Assembly: GCA_964625145.1 (NCBI GenBank)
Contig: CAZVAQ010000048.1
Span: 1-21,777 of the forward strand
Direction of reading: 5' to 3'
Length of the DNA: 21,777 nucleotides
Origin: CAYTRP01 sp964625145
GTDB lineage: Bacteria; Sumerlaeota; Sumerlaeia; SLMS01; JAHLLQ01
Made by a program: the position numbers and the translations under genes. This document shows, in pieces, positions 5,891 to 15,785 of this stretch (its first letter is position 1; each line of letters begins with the position of its first letter). The notes under the pieces are model-generated. The model was not told the DNA's origin, searched no databases, and saw only the letters and a program-made list of their open reading frames with translations.

Positions 5891-8292
5891 ATGCGCTTCA
5901 GCTATCGCTGGCTTCGAGACTACTTCCAGACGGATCTCTCCTACACCCAGGTGCTCGATGCAGCCACCATGACAGGACTCGAGGTGGAGGAAGCCGCCGA
6001 CCTCGGCCTGCAATCGGGCAACATTGTCTTTGGCGAAATCGTCGAGTTGAACAAGCATCCCGATGCCGATCGCCTCTCGGTGTGCCGGGTGCGCATCGAT
6101 GAAGCCGAACCGGTGCAGATCGTCTGCGGTGCCAGCAACATCGCCGTGGGGCAGCGCGTGCCCGTGGCGAAGGTCGGCGCGACGCTGCCCAATGGGATCA
6201 CACTGAAGCGCACGAAGATCCGCGGCGTCGAGAGCATGGGCATGATGTGCTCCGCCAAGGAACTGGAAGCCGCCGCCGATGCCGATGGCATCTGGATCCA
6301 ACCGGAGGATTCGCCCGTCGGTGAACCGTTCGACGCGTTGGTCACGATCAAGGTGACGCCGAACCGGCCCGATGCGTTGTCGCTTCTCGGTCTGGCGCGT
6401 GACCTGGCGGCAAAGACCGGCGGCCGTGTCGTGCAACCGGAAGTCAAGTTCCCCGAAGTGGCGGACAAGATTGATTCCGTCGCGCGCGTGACGGTTGAGG
6501 CGCGCGAGGATTGCCCGCGCTACGCCGCTCGCGTGATTCGCAACGTCAAGGTTGGGCCGAGCCCGCTGTGGATGCAGCGCCGCCTGGAGTCCGCCGGACT
6601 GCGCCCCATCAACAACATCGTGGACATCACCAACTATGTCCTGCTGGAGATGGGTCATCCGCTCCACGCGTTTGATCTGGATCGCGTGACCAAGCGCCAC
6701 ATTGTCGTGCGCAATGCCAAGGCGGGGGAGACGCTTCGTCTGCTGGACGAACGCACCGTCACTCTGGTGCCGACGGACCTGCTGATCGCGGATCCGGAGA
6801 AGCCACTCGTCGTTGCCGGCATCATGGGCGGCATCGAATCCGGCGTGACCGATGACACGACAACGGTGTTGCTGGAGTCTGCCTACTTCAACCCCGCCAC
6901 GATCCGCCGCACGGCAAAGCGCCTGGGCATCACGACGGATTCGTCGTATCGCTTCGAGCGCGGCACCGATCCGAAGGGATTGCTGAAGGCGCTGCACCGC
7001 GCCGCGCAGCTCATGGTCGAGCTGGCTGGTGGCGAGGTGCTCAAGGGGCACATCGACGTGTTGGGCAAGCTCCCCACGCGCGATCCCATCACGCTGCGCA
7101 TCGATCGTTTCCGCGCGCTGACCGGGTTGTCGCTCACGGGCCGCGAGATGTCTGAGACGCTCGTGAAGCTCGGCTTCGAAGTGCCGCGCGCCAACGAGGC
7201 GGAGCTCTCGGTCAACATCCCCAGTTTCCGCCCGGACATCATGGGCGAGGCGGACTTGATCGAGGAAGTTGCCCGCATTGTTGGCTACGAGAAGATTCCG
7301 TTCGCGGTGCCCGCATTGCCGACGCCGGCGGAGATCGAGACGCCGCAGCGCCGTCTCGCGACGCGCGCCATCGACGAGCTTGTCGCGCTGGGCTTCAACC
7401 AGGCCGTCAACTTCTCCTTCGTGTCACACGCACTCAATGCCGTCGCCGCGCCGACGAACGACGGGCGCACGGTGCGCGTGTTGAATCCGTTGGCGGCGGA
7501 CCAGGAGGAGATGCGCCGCTCGCTGGTGCCGTCGCTGCTGGCGAACGTGCGCCACAACTTGAACCAAGGTGTCGAGACGATACGTCTGTTCGAAGTTGGC
7601 CGCACGTATGAATGGCCAAGCGCGGAGAAGGACGAATCCCGCGATCCGCATACATTGGAACCGCCCGCGACCGAGCGTCTTCACCTGTGTGCCGCGATGA
7701 GCGGCACCACGCAGGGCGATTGGCGCGCGCGTCCCCGCGAGTTCGATTTCTTCGACCTCAAGGGGGCGGTGCAGGGTCTGCTCGAGCGGATGGGCTTCAC
7801 GCGCCTTGTCGTCGAAAGTGTGACGGACGACCGCTTGCTGCATCCCGGTCGCGCAGCGTGTTTCCTGAAGAGCGGGCAACAGCTCTGCCGCTTTGGCGAG
7901 CTGCACCCGCGCGTGGCGAAGGAGATGGACATCAAGAAGCGCGTGCTGCTGCTGGAGATGCCGCTGGAGGGCGCGATTCTCGAACTGTCGGAAACCCCGC
8001 GCTATCGCGAGATTCCGCGCACGCCGCCGGTCAAGCGCGACATTGCGCTCATCGTGGACAAGCAAATCAGCGCCCTGGAGATCGAGCGCACGATCCGGTC
8101 TGCCGGTGGTGACCTCCTTTCCGGACTTCGCCTCTTCGATCTCTACGAAGGGAAGAACATTCCGGAGGGCCATCGCTCCCTGGCCTTCTCCATGACGTAT
8201 CGCNNNNNNNNNNCGACGAGAAGGTCAACGCGCTGCTGGATGCCACGATCAAGTCGCTGCAGAAGAAGCATGGCGCAACGCTGAGGAGTTGA
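5891..8292 (+). CDS. pheT: Phenylalanyl-tRNA synthetase beta subunit
   Basis: About 800 residues once the gap is allowed for. It is the tRNA-binding and editing partner of PheS. Domain order fits the family: N-terminal segment (MRFSYRWLRDYF), EMAP-type tRNA-binding fold about 45-150 (GEIVELNKHPDADRLSVC, IRGVESMGMMCS), the B3/B4 editing region about 200-390 (INNIVDITNYVLLEMGHPLH, then DSSYRFERGTDP), the B5 domain (about 400-470), a catalytic-like core (about 480-690, including VETIRLFEVGRTY), and the C-terminal anticodon-binding FDX-ACB domain (PPVKRDIALIVD, FDLYEGKNIPEGHRSLA). A 10-N gap shifts the frame: the correct C terminus after it reads DEKVNALLDATIKSL and ends ATLRS, with TGA at 8290-8292. 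The shift comes from an unsized gap, not a gene lesion. cysE starts one base after the stop. Confidence 0.96.
8204..8213. other. Assembly gap (10 N) near the 3' end of pheT
   Basis: Ten N bases. The phase before the gap and the phase that yields the expected PheT C terminus after it differ by two. Family members carry a segment like S-x-D-R-T-L-T between these points, so about 20 bases are probably missing rather than 10. Confidence 0.9.
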
Positions 8293-8293
8293 G

Positions 8294-9067
8294 ATGGCCC
8301 GCAAGCCGCATCGGAATTTCTTTCAGCTGCTGCGCATGGACATCCATGCGGCGCGCGAGAACGATCCTGCCGCCCGCGGACCATGGGCCATTGTCGAGAT
8401 CATCCTGACGTATCCCGGCTTTCATGCCACGGTGATTCATCGCCTGACCCATGGGCTTCGCAACATGGGCGTGCCGCTGCTACCGCGTTTGGTGTCGATG
8501 TTCAACCGGTGGCTCACGGGGATTGAGATTCATCCCGGCGCGCAGATCGGCGGCGGTTTCTTCATCGACCATGGCATGGGCGTCGTCATCGGCGAGACAG
8601 CCATCATCGGCGACAACTGCACGCTCTTTCACCAGGTGACCCTTGGCGGCACGGGGAAGGAAACCGGCAAGCGCCATCCGACGCTGCTCGACAATGTGGT
8701 GGTTGGCGCGGGTGCGAAGATCCTTGGGAACATCACGCTCGGCAACAATGTGTACGTCGGTTCCAACAGCGTGGTGCTCACCGACGTGCCGGACGATTGC
8801 ACCGTCGTCGGCATACCGGGCCGCATCGTGAAGGCGCGCGGTGAGAAGGTCAGCCCCGGCAAGGCCCTCGACCATATTCACCTGCCCGACCCCGTGCGCG
8901 ACAGGCTGATGGATCTGGAGGCGAAGCTCAACGAGCTATGCGACAAGGTTGGTTGCGAGCCGGTGCGCCGTGGCAACGGCGAGGCGCTCTTCGCCGGCAG
9001 CGGACCGCGCAAGGCACCGGTTTCGCCCAGCAAGGACGACACGCCGATTTACGATTATCAGATTTAG
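8294..9067 (+). CDS. cysE: Serine O-acetyltransferase
   Basis: Predicted 257 residues. It makes O-acetylserine from serine and acetyl-CoA, the first step of cysteine synthesis. The left-handed beta-helix with hexapeptide repeats spans about 76-178. Key segments are GIEIHPGAQIG, FFIDHGMGVVIGETA (His93, the expected catalytic His), VTLGGTGKETGKRHP and VVGIPGRIVK. The acidic residue that is Asp in the E. coli enzyme is Glu78 here, and the protein lacks the long N-terminal domain, so it matches the short Bacillus CysE/EpsC type. A tail beyond the helix (about 190-257) ends PIYDYQI; its role is unknown. The ATG lies one base after the pheT stop, with GAGGAG (8283-8288) within the pheT end, so translation is probably coupled. 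No cysK-like partner gene is in view. Confidence 0.95.
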   Translation: MARKPHRNFFQLLRMDIHAARENDPAARGPWAIVEIILTYPGFHATVIHRLTHGLRNMGVPLLPRLVSMFNRWLTGIEIHPGAQIGGGFFIDHGMGVVIGETAIIGDNCTLFHQVTLGGTGKETGKRHPTLLDNVVVGAGAKILGNITLGNNVYVGSNSVVLTDVPDDCTVVGIPGRIVKARGEKVSPGKALDHIHLPDPVRDRLMDLEAKLNELCDKVGCEPVRRGNGEALFAGSGPRKAPVSPSKDDTPIYDYQI

Positions 9068-9156
9068 TGGGTGGGTGGGTTGGACGAAGTGGACACAGTG
9101 GACATTGTGGACGGGGCCAACTTCTGAACCGGTTGGGCAAACTCGGAACCCGGAAC
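9068..9156. repeat. Convergent junction with GTGGAC repeats and a GGAACT-type 17-mer
   Basis: Between cysE (+) and the lipoprotein gene (-). It holds a GGGT-type run (GTGGGTGGGTGGGTTGG), three GTGGAC motifs spaced ten bases apart, and the 17-mer CTCGGAACCCGGAACTC at 9142-9158, which recurs exactly at 15760-15776. The last two bases of the 17-mer overlap the stop codon of the lipoprotein gene. No intrinsic terminator is evident on either strand. Confidence 0.7.
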
Positions 9157-9753
9157 TCACTCCAACTCTGTGACGTAAAAGATCTCGCAGGCCCCGCCTC
9201 CCGTGTCATGGCGCGAGCGCGATGAAATCCATCGCCAACCGTCCGGCGCCGACACGTTGACGAGATAACCCTTCATCCGCACCACGTCCCCGCGGCGAAC
9301 GCTCAAGAGTGCACTGCGCAACTCCGGATCCGCCGGGTCCGGGATGATGTGCGTGTTGGCGGTGTTGCGGTCGATGGTCGATTCGCGCAGGTCCGTGTCC
9401 CCGTATTCAAAGCGATACTCCCCCCATCGCCATCCTTGTGACCAGCGGATGTCGTTGGGCGCGCTGTCCTCCGCAACCGGGCCCCACGCCAGCAGGAAAT
9501 CCACCGGCGACACATTCGCTTCACGGTCCATGTAGTAACGCTTGGTGGACAGCACCAACGCGTCCACCGTGTATTCATCCATCGCGGTGATGGTGTATTC
9601 ATCGATGTTGGCGACGGTGAAGGCTTGCTGGAGGCGCGTCTGCACCGGTTCCTCCAAGCCGGAGACTCCATCGATTTCCGATTGGCCGCAGCCGCCCAGG
9701 GCAATTGCCAGAAGCAGCATCGCCACGGCACCCATCATTTGAAATCGCATCAT
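9157..9753 (-). CDS. Conserved-looking lipoprotein of unknown function
   Basis: Predicted 198 residues from the ATG at 9753. The N terminus is a lipoprotein signal peptide: MMRFQ, a hydrophobic stretch, then the lipobox LGGC with Cys22. GAGAGG lies about 11 bases before the start. The protein should be attached to a membrane and face the periplasm. The mature part has no catalytic motif I recognise. Notable segments are DFLLAWGPVAED, WSQGWRWGEYRFEYG, NTHIIP, VRRGDVVRMKGYLV and, near the C terminus, SSRSRHDTGGGACEIFYV. I recall similar segments in unassigned proteins of other Gram-negative bacteria, which suggests a conserved family, but I cannot name it. It is divergent to the Nudix gene, 83 bases away. 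Confidence 0.8.
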   Translation of the reverse strand: MMRFQMMGAVAMLLLAIALGGCGQSEIDGVSGLEEPVQTRLQQAFTVANIDEYTITAMDEYTVDALVLSTKRYYMDREANVSPVDFLLAWGPVAEDSAPNDIRWSQGWRWGEYRFEYGDTDLRESTIDRNTANTHIIPDPADPELRSALLSVRRGDVVRMKGYLVNVSAPDGWRWISSRSRHDTGGGACEIFYVTELE

Positions 9754-9836
9754 CCGGCTTGCCGCCTCTCGCAGAACGAAGTCGTTATTCCTTACGGGCC
9801 TCGCGCCCATGAATTCAACCAAGAGGTGGGAAATAA

Positions 9837-10382
9837 ATGGCGGAGCATCGCCCCACGCAGCGGCTCGACGGACGGATCATTGTCGACAACCGCTACTTTC
9901 GCGTCCACGAGGATCGCGTGCGCTTTCATTCCGGCCGCGAGGGGACGCATTGGAAGATCGACTATCGCCGAATCGGTGTCGGCGTGCTGCCGATCCTGCC
10001 GGACGGGCGCGCGCTGTTGGGACTGCACCATCGCTATCCCCCCGACACGTGGGGATGGGAGATCGCGGCCGGTGGCGCGGAACCGGATGAGGACTTCACC
10101 GAGACTGCCCGGCGCGAGCTTTTCGAGGAGACCGGCCACGAAGCCGGCCGCATCGAGCTCATCCTCGATTATCACCCGGCTCCGGGTCTGGGGAACGAGC
10201 GATTCCTCTCCTATGTCGCCACCGGATTGCGCATGGTGGACGACCATCCGGACGTCGAGGAGATCTACGAACTGAAGCCATTCGGGTGGGATGAGATTGA
10301 CGCGGCCATCGCGGGCAGGCAAATTGTGTGCGGCTTCACACTCACCACCCTGTTCGCTGCGCGGGCAAAGGGCTTGATTTGA
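9837..10382 (+). CDS. Nudix hydrolase, ADP-ribose pyrophosphatase-like
   Basis: Predicted 181 residues. The Nudix box is complete: G-x5-E-x7-R-E-L-F-E-E-T-G, from GGAEPDED to RRELFEETGH (about residues 80-102), with the metal-binding glutamates in REL-FEE. The N-terminal beta strands (IIVDNRYFRVHEDRVRF) and the segment GVGVLPILPDGRALLGLHHRY resemble the ADP-ribose pyrophosphatase/NudF group, which splits nucleoside diphosphate sugars to limit toxic ADP-ribose or sugar nucleotides. The substrate cannot be fixed from sequence alone. AGAGGTGGG (9822-9830) is the Shine-Dalgarno site. The gene is followed 37 bases later by a DdpX-like dipeptidase gene on the same strand and they may be co-transcribed. 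Confidence 0.9.
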   Translation: MAEHRPTQRLDGRIIVDNRYFRVHEDRVRFHSGREGTHWKIDYRRIGVGVLPILPDGRALLGLHHRYPPDTWGWEIAAGGAEPDEDFTETARRELFEETGHEAGRIELILDYHPAPGLGNERFLSYVATGLRMVDDHPDVEEIYELKPFGWDEIDAAIAGRQIVCGFTLTTLFAARAKGLI

Positions 10383-10419
10383 TTGGACTGACGATACCCT
10401 GTCGGAAGGGAGGACCAGC

Positions 10420-11037
10420 ATGCCGCACACCTATCGTGTCGAGGAAAGCGAATCGCCTCCGTGGATCGTCGAGATCCGCCCGCAGGACGGCTTTATCCTC
10501 AGTCCGCGCTACACCTCCGACTTCCGCGTGCGCGGCGTCGTGTACGACATGCTGAAGGTGGCGCAGGCGGCCCTGCCGCCGGAATACCGCCTTGTCATCT
10601 ATGAGGCATTCCGTCCGCGCTCCCGCCAATGGGAGCTGTGGCGATGGATGGAACGCGAGATGCGCCATCGGTTCCCGAATGCCAGCGACGACGATATCCA
10701 CACACGCACGCGCGAGTTCGTCGCCGACCCGCGCGGATTTGGCAGCGGCCACCAGGCCGGCGGCGCCGTGGATGTGACACTTGCGGATGCGGATGGAAAC
10801 GAACTCGACATGGGAACCGACGGCGTCGAGTTGGTCGAACGCGCGCGGACGCATTCTCCCGACATCACGCCGCAGCAGCGCGAGAACCGGCGCATATTGC
10901 TCGAAGCAATGGAAGCCGCGGGTCTGGTGAATTACCCCAGTGAATGGTGGCACTACTGCTATGGGGATCGCCTGTGGGCGGAGATGACAAGGGCGAATGT
11001 GGCCATCTTTGCGCCGATTGAAGAGGGAACTTCTTGA
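10420..11037 (+). CDS. ddpX: D-alanyl-D-alanine dipeptidase (VanX/DdpX family)
   Basis: Predicted 205 residues. A zinc peptidase (M15D) that splits D-Ala-D-Ala. The conserved residues are present: Arg65 in YEAFRPRSRQ, zinc ligands His111 and Asp118 in GSGHQAGGAVDVTL, catalytic Glu175 and zinc ligand His178 in SEWWHYCYGD. No signal peptide is visible, so it should act in the cytoplasm, as VanX and DdpX do. Without vanA, vanH or a two-component system nearby, a glycopeptide-resistance role is not supported; recycling of peptidoglycan dipeptide is more likely. AAGGGAGG (10406-10413) precedes the ATG. Its TGA overlaps the TTG start of the next gene, so the two are probably translated together. 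Confidence 0.92.
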   Translation: MPHTYRVEESESPPWIVEIRPQDGFILSPRYTSDFRVRGVVYDMLKVAQAALPPEYRLVIYEAFRPRSRQWELWRWMEREMRHRFPNASDDDIHTRTREFVADPRGFGSGHQAGGAVDVTLADADGNELDMGTDGVELVERARTHSPDITPQQRENRRILLEAMEAAGLVNYPSEWWHYCYGDRLWAEMTRANVAIFAPIEEGTS

Positions 11038-11981
11038 AAGTCGTCATCCCCGGCGGCAGCGGTCACGTTGGGCGCGTGTTGGCGCACGCCTTTCTCAAGG
11101 CCGGCGACGGAATTGTCATCCTGTCCCGCACGACTCGCGCGCCGGCCGGGCGCGTGGAGGCATGGGACGGGCGCTCGGTCGGCCGCTGGGCGCGTGAGAT
11201 CGATGGCGCGGGCGTCGTCATCAACCTCGCCGGCCGCAGCGTCAATTGCCGCTACCACGCGCAGAACCGCGCCGAGATCATGAACTCGCGCATTGAATCC
11301 ACCCGCGCGGTGGGGGAGGCCATCGCGCAGGCCCGCAATCCGCCGCGTCTGTGGCTCAATGCCAGCACCGCCACCATCTATCGTCACGCGCTCGATCGCC
11401 CCATGGACGAAATCGACGGCGAGCTCGGCGGCAATGAAGCGGGTGCACCGGAGAAGTGGAACTTTAGCATCGACGTGGCCCGCGCGTGGGAGCGCGAGTT
11501 CTTTGCCGCCAACACGCCCAACACGCGCCGCATAGCGATGCGCTCTGCCATGACCATGAGTCCCGACAGGGGGAGCATCTTCGACACGCTGCTCACACTC
11601 GTGAAGCGTGGCCTGGGCGGCACCTGCGGCGATGGATTGCAATATGTATCATGGATTCACGAGTACGACTTCATCCGTGCCATCCGATTCCTCATCGAGC
11701 GCGAAGACTTGGACGGTTGCATCAACATCTCGTCGTCGAATCCGATCCCGAATCGCGAGTTCATGGCCAAAATCCGCAGGGCTTGGGGAATGCCCATCGG
11801 ACTGCCCGCGACGAAGTGGATGCTCGAGGTCGGCGCGGTGTTTCTGCGTACGGAGACGGAGCTGATCCTGAAGAGCCGCCGCGTCGTGCCGCGCCGATTG
11901 ATGGAGGCCGGGTTCGAGTTGGAGCTTCCTGAGTGGAAAGACGCCGTGCGCGAATTGGTGGCGCGGGCGCGGAAGAGTTAG
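11034..11981 (+). CDS. TIGR01777-type NAD(P)-dependent epimerase (SDR family)
   Basis: Predicted 315 residues. Start is TTG at 11034, with GAGGG (11023-11027) upstream, giving MKVVIPGGSGHVG; the stop of the preceding gene overlaps it (TTGA). The dinucleotide fold is marked by GGSGHVG (residues 7-13) and INLAGRSVNCRY. The extended-SDR pattern continues with NSRIESTR and the active-site region ASTATIYRH. The C-terminal DUF1731-like end is marked by VVPRRLMEAGFELELPEWKDAV. The family resembles sugar-nucleotide epimerases (YfcH/SDR39U1 group), but the substrate is unknown for most members. Residues near the usual SxxxY-K catalytic triad are only partly conserved (Tyr in TIYRH, no clear Lys three residues on), so activity cannot be assumed. 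Confidence 0.9.
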   Translation: MKVVIPGGSGHVGRVLAHAFLKAGDGIVILSRTTRAPAGRVEAWDGRSVGRWAREIDGAGVVINLAGRSVNCRYHAQNRAEIMNSRIESTRAVGEAIAQARNPPRLWLNASTATIYRHALDRPMDEIDGELGGNEAGAPEKWNFSIDVARAWEREFFAANTPNTRRIAMRSAMTMSPDRGSIFDTLLTLVKRGLGGTCGDGLQYVSWIHEYDFIRAIRFLIEREDLDGCINISSSNPIPNREFMAKIRRAWGMPIGLPATKWMLEVGAVFLRTETELILKSRRVVPRRLMEAGFELELPEWKDAVRELVARARKS

Positions 11982-11988
11982 TCTGACA

Positions 11989-12031
11989 GTCGACGCTGGG
12001 CACGTCGGGCTCCTGCCCGGCAAGTCGGCCG
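11989..12031. repeat. Short stem-loop in the convergent junction
   Basis: The 134 bases between the epimerase (+) and the acyltransferase (-) ends include a seven-pair stem, GTCGGGC-TCCT-GCCCGGC at 12006-12023. It has no T run on either strand, so it is not a standard intrinsic terminator. Nothing else is recognised there. Confidence 0.35.
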
Positions 12032-12115
12032 ATGACGCTCCAAATCGCAACAGTGCGTGTCGCCCTTTGCTGTCGCTTCGGAGCAGCAAGCCCACTTCCT
12101 CACGACGCCCGGCTT

Positions 12116-13441
12116 CTACACCTTCAGGAAAATCTTGTTCCGGTAGAACGGAATCGTCAGCAGCACCCACAGGATCACGTAGCTCAACGCCCACGCCAGC
12201 GATTCCAGCTTCGGCGGATCGATGTTGGCGGTGTAGAAGGAATACAGCCACGAACGCAGGTTGGTCTCAGTACCGGCCGCCGTCATCCACTTGAAATGCC
12301 GGGACATGGACACGGACATCATCGTCGAGGCCCAGTACACCAGGATCGCGTTGGTGCCGAGGACGACGAACGGCATGCTCCACAACCGCCACTTGCGAAT
12401 GTCGACCAGGTAATAGCACATCGCGAGGATCGCCATGGCCCATCCCGCGCAGAAGACGACGTAGCTGCTGGTCCAGATCTTCTTGTTGATGGGGAAGAAG
12501 GTGTCCATGCACAGGCCGGCCAGGATCAGAATGCCGCCCATGCAGGCCATGGCGATGGCCTTGTCGCGCGCGTCGTGCTTCGTCTTCAGCCATGGTCCCG
12601 TCAACGATCCGCACAACACCGTCGCGATGGCGGGCAGTGTGCTCAGGAGTCCCTCGGGATCCGGGCGTCGGCTGTAGAGATGATCGCCAAAGATCTTCAC
12701 GTCGATCCAATCATGCAGGCGGCCGGGGAAGAGTGCGCCTTCAGGGGCGTCGGCACCTCTGATGGGGATGATGTAATCGGCGGGCGCGTCCAGATAGCGC
12801 ACGATCAGCCAGTAGGCGTTGAGGATCAGGATCGTCCAGACAAGGCGGCCCTTCCAGGTGGTCCACAGCATGATGAACGTTGCCGCGAAGTAGCACCACG
12901 CGATGCGCTGCAGGACGCCGGGGATGCGCTGGCTGCCGAACTGTTCGAGGGATGCGTAGAAGGTGATGACTCCCGCAGCGAGCAGTGTCCAGCCGCCGAT
13001 CTTCTTGGCCTTTTCGATGTCCGTCTTGCCAAGACTCAGGAGCGGCTCGGAGGAGTAGACCAAGGTTAGGCCCGCGAAGATCATCACATAGGCGGCCATG
13101 TTCCACCACTTCAAGTTTCCAAAGGCCCCGACAAAGAAGCCCAGCAGCATCAGGATGAGGCTGCGGCGGAATGCGTGGGCGATCAGGCGACCCTTGTCCG
13201 CGCCGGATTGCGCGCGCCGGTCGAAGGAGAACGTCATCGCGACGCCGACGATGAAGAGGAAGAAGGGGAAGACGAAATCCGTCGGCGTCCACCCGTCCCA
13301 CCTGGCGTGGCCGAGCGGGGCGTAGAGGTTTCCCCAACTGCCGGGATTGTTGACGAGCACCATCGAGGCGATGGTGATGCCACGAAAGACGTCCAGCGAA
13401 ACCAGTCGCTGCTTCTGGTCAGCCAACAGGGATTCACCCAT
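12116..13441 (-). CDS. Multi-pass HGSNAT/NagX-like acyltransferase (DUF5009 type)
   Basis: Predicted 441 residues from the ATG at 13441; an AGGAG lies about 12 bases upstream. The frame stays open further upstream, but that part has no conserved sequence. The N terminus has the family signature: RLVSLDVFRGITIASMVLVNN, with PGSWG...PLGHARWDGWTPTD and VFPFFLFIVGVAMTFS. About ten to twelve hydrophobic segments follow through the C-terminal ILWVLLTIPFYRNKIF. Eukaryotic HGSNAT passes acetyl groups from cytosolic acetyl-CoA to glucosamine across the membrane; bacterial NagX-like proteins occur in N-acetylglucosamine gene sets, but most have no demonstrated function. The gene is divergent to fucI, 176 bases away, suggesting related roles in sugar use. 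It could also be a sugar-related transporter. Confidence 0.85.
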   Translation of the reverse strand: MGESLLADQKQRLVSLDVFRGITIASMVLVNNPGSWGNLYAPLGHARWDGWTPTDFVFPFFLFIVGVAMTFSFDRRAQSGADKGRLIAHAFRRSLILMLLGFFVGAFGNLKWWNMAAYVMIFAGLTLVYSSEPLLSLGKTDIEKAKKIGGWTLLAAGVITFYASLEQFGSQRIPGVLQRIAWCYFAATFIMLWTTWKGRLVWTILILNAYWLIVRYLDAPADYIIPIRGADAPEGALFPGRLHDWIDVKIFGDHLYSRRPDPEGLLSTLPAIATVLCGSLTGPWLKTKHDARDKAIAMACMGGILILAGLCMDTFFPINKKIWTSSYVVFCAGWAMAILAMCYYLVDIRKWRLWSMPFVVLGTNAILVYWASTMMSVSMSRHFKWMTAAGTETNLRSWLYSFYTANIDPPKLESLAWALSYVILWVLLTIPFYRNKIFLKV

Positions 13442-13531
13442 GGGCGGGGGACGCTCCTGCGGGGATTTGTACAGGCACGCCAAAACACCACCCCAGCGGG
13501 AAGAGGGGCAAGGCCGGAGGCGAGGCAGCAG

Positions 13532-13546
13532 GGGAATACGTTTCCC
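13532..13546. promoter_or_regulatory. Possible operator in the divergent fucI region
   Basis: GGGAA-TACGT-TTCCC is an interrupted palindrome near the middle of the 176-base divergent region, 72 bases upstream of fucI and about 90 upstream of the acyltransferase gene. Its position suits a shared regulator, but it is short and could be chance. Confidence 0.2.
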
Positions 13547-13617
13547 ATTGTCCCCACATGCCGCCGGTGGCCTACTTGACATCCCCCCCACAATTGAAGA
13601 ATGGAGAGGAGTGCGGT

Positions 13618-15420
<1,803 letters not shown>

Positions 15421-15441
15421 GGATGAAGGATGAAGGATGAA
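15421..15441. repeat. Three tandem GGATGAA units
   Basis: GGATGAA repeats three times directly after the fucI stop codon. A low-complexity microsatellite-like run; no function is proposed. Confidence 0.85.
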
Positions 15442-15444
15442 GTG

Positions 15445-15487
15445 AATGGCCGGAGTGGGCGGGTTGCCACTCCGGCCATTCTGCTTT
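15445..15487 (+). terminator. Hairpin terminator after fucI
   Basis: AATGGCCGGAGTGG (15445-15458) and CCACTCCGGCCATT (15467-15480) are perfect 14-bp complements around an eight-base loop, followed by CTGCTTT (15481-15487). The long GC-rich stem is strong; the T tract is short. The A-rich 5' arm could also help stop transcription arriving from the opposite side. Confidence 0.75.
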
Positions 15488-15785
15488 ATGGGACAAAATG
15501 CGGTGACTTGCCGAGCATCGGATTGAGGAACTCTGCACAATCAATTCCAATTCAAAGTAGCTGGGGCATCGTGCCCCAGAGCGGCCAGTCTCAAACCGCC
15601 GCTCTGGCCCAATACTTCAGAAGAGCGTCATGCCCATGATGGCCGTGCTGCTTTGGGGGGTGTCGTCTTGTAGCTGCCGTGCAGTCTGCTTCTTGCGCAG
15701 TTTCCAGGGCGGGCAAGAAATTCACCCAACGAGGAACTTGGAACGAGGAACTGCGCTTGCTCGGAACCCGGAACTCGGAACTCTC
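15488..15785. other. Noncoding convergent junction with two overlapping hairpins
   Basis: Together with the repeat and terminator above it forms a 365-base region between fucI (+) and a membrane protein gene (-). It holds CTGGGGCA-TCG-TGCCCCAG (15561-15579) and CCAGAGCGGC (15576-15585) pairing with GCCGCTCTGG (15598-15607); the two share CCAG, so both cannot form at once. Further right lie GAGGAACT and GGAACT repeats and the 17-mer CTCGGAACCCGGAACTC (15760-15776), also seen at 9142-9158. No gene is supported. Confidence 0.65.

Noticed and set aside
5855..7051. Minus-strand open frame opposite pheT
   Set aside because: Antisense shadow of a well-conserved gene; His/Arg-rich with no motif.
10420..11037. 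Glycopeptide (vancomycin) resistance locus
   Set aside because: Only the dipeptidase is present; no D-Ala-D-Lac ligase, lactate dehydrogenase or sensor genes accompany it.
13576..13602. TTGACA plus AAGAAT as a fucI promoter
   Set aside because: Spacing is only 15 bases, and a start site there would fall at or after the ribosome site at 13603-13611, leaving no usable leader.
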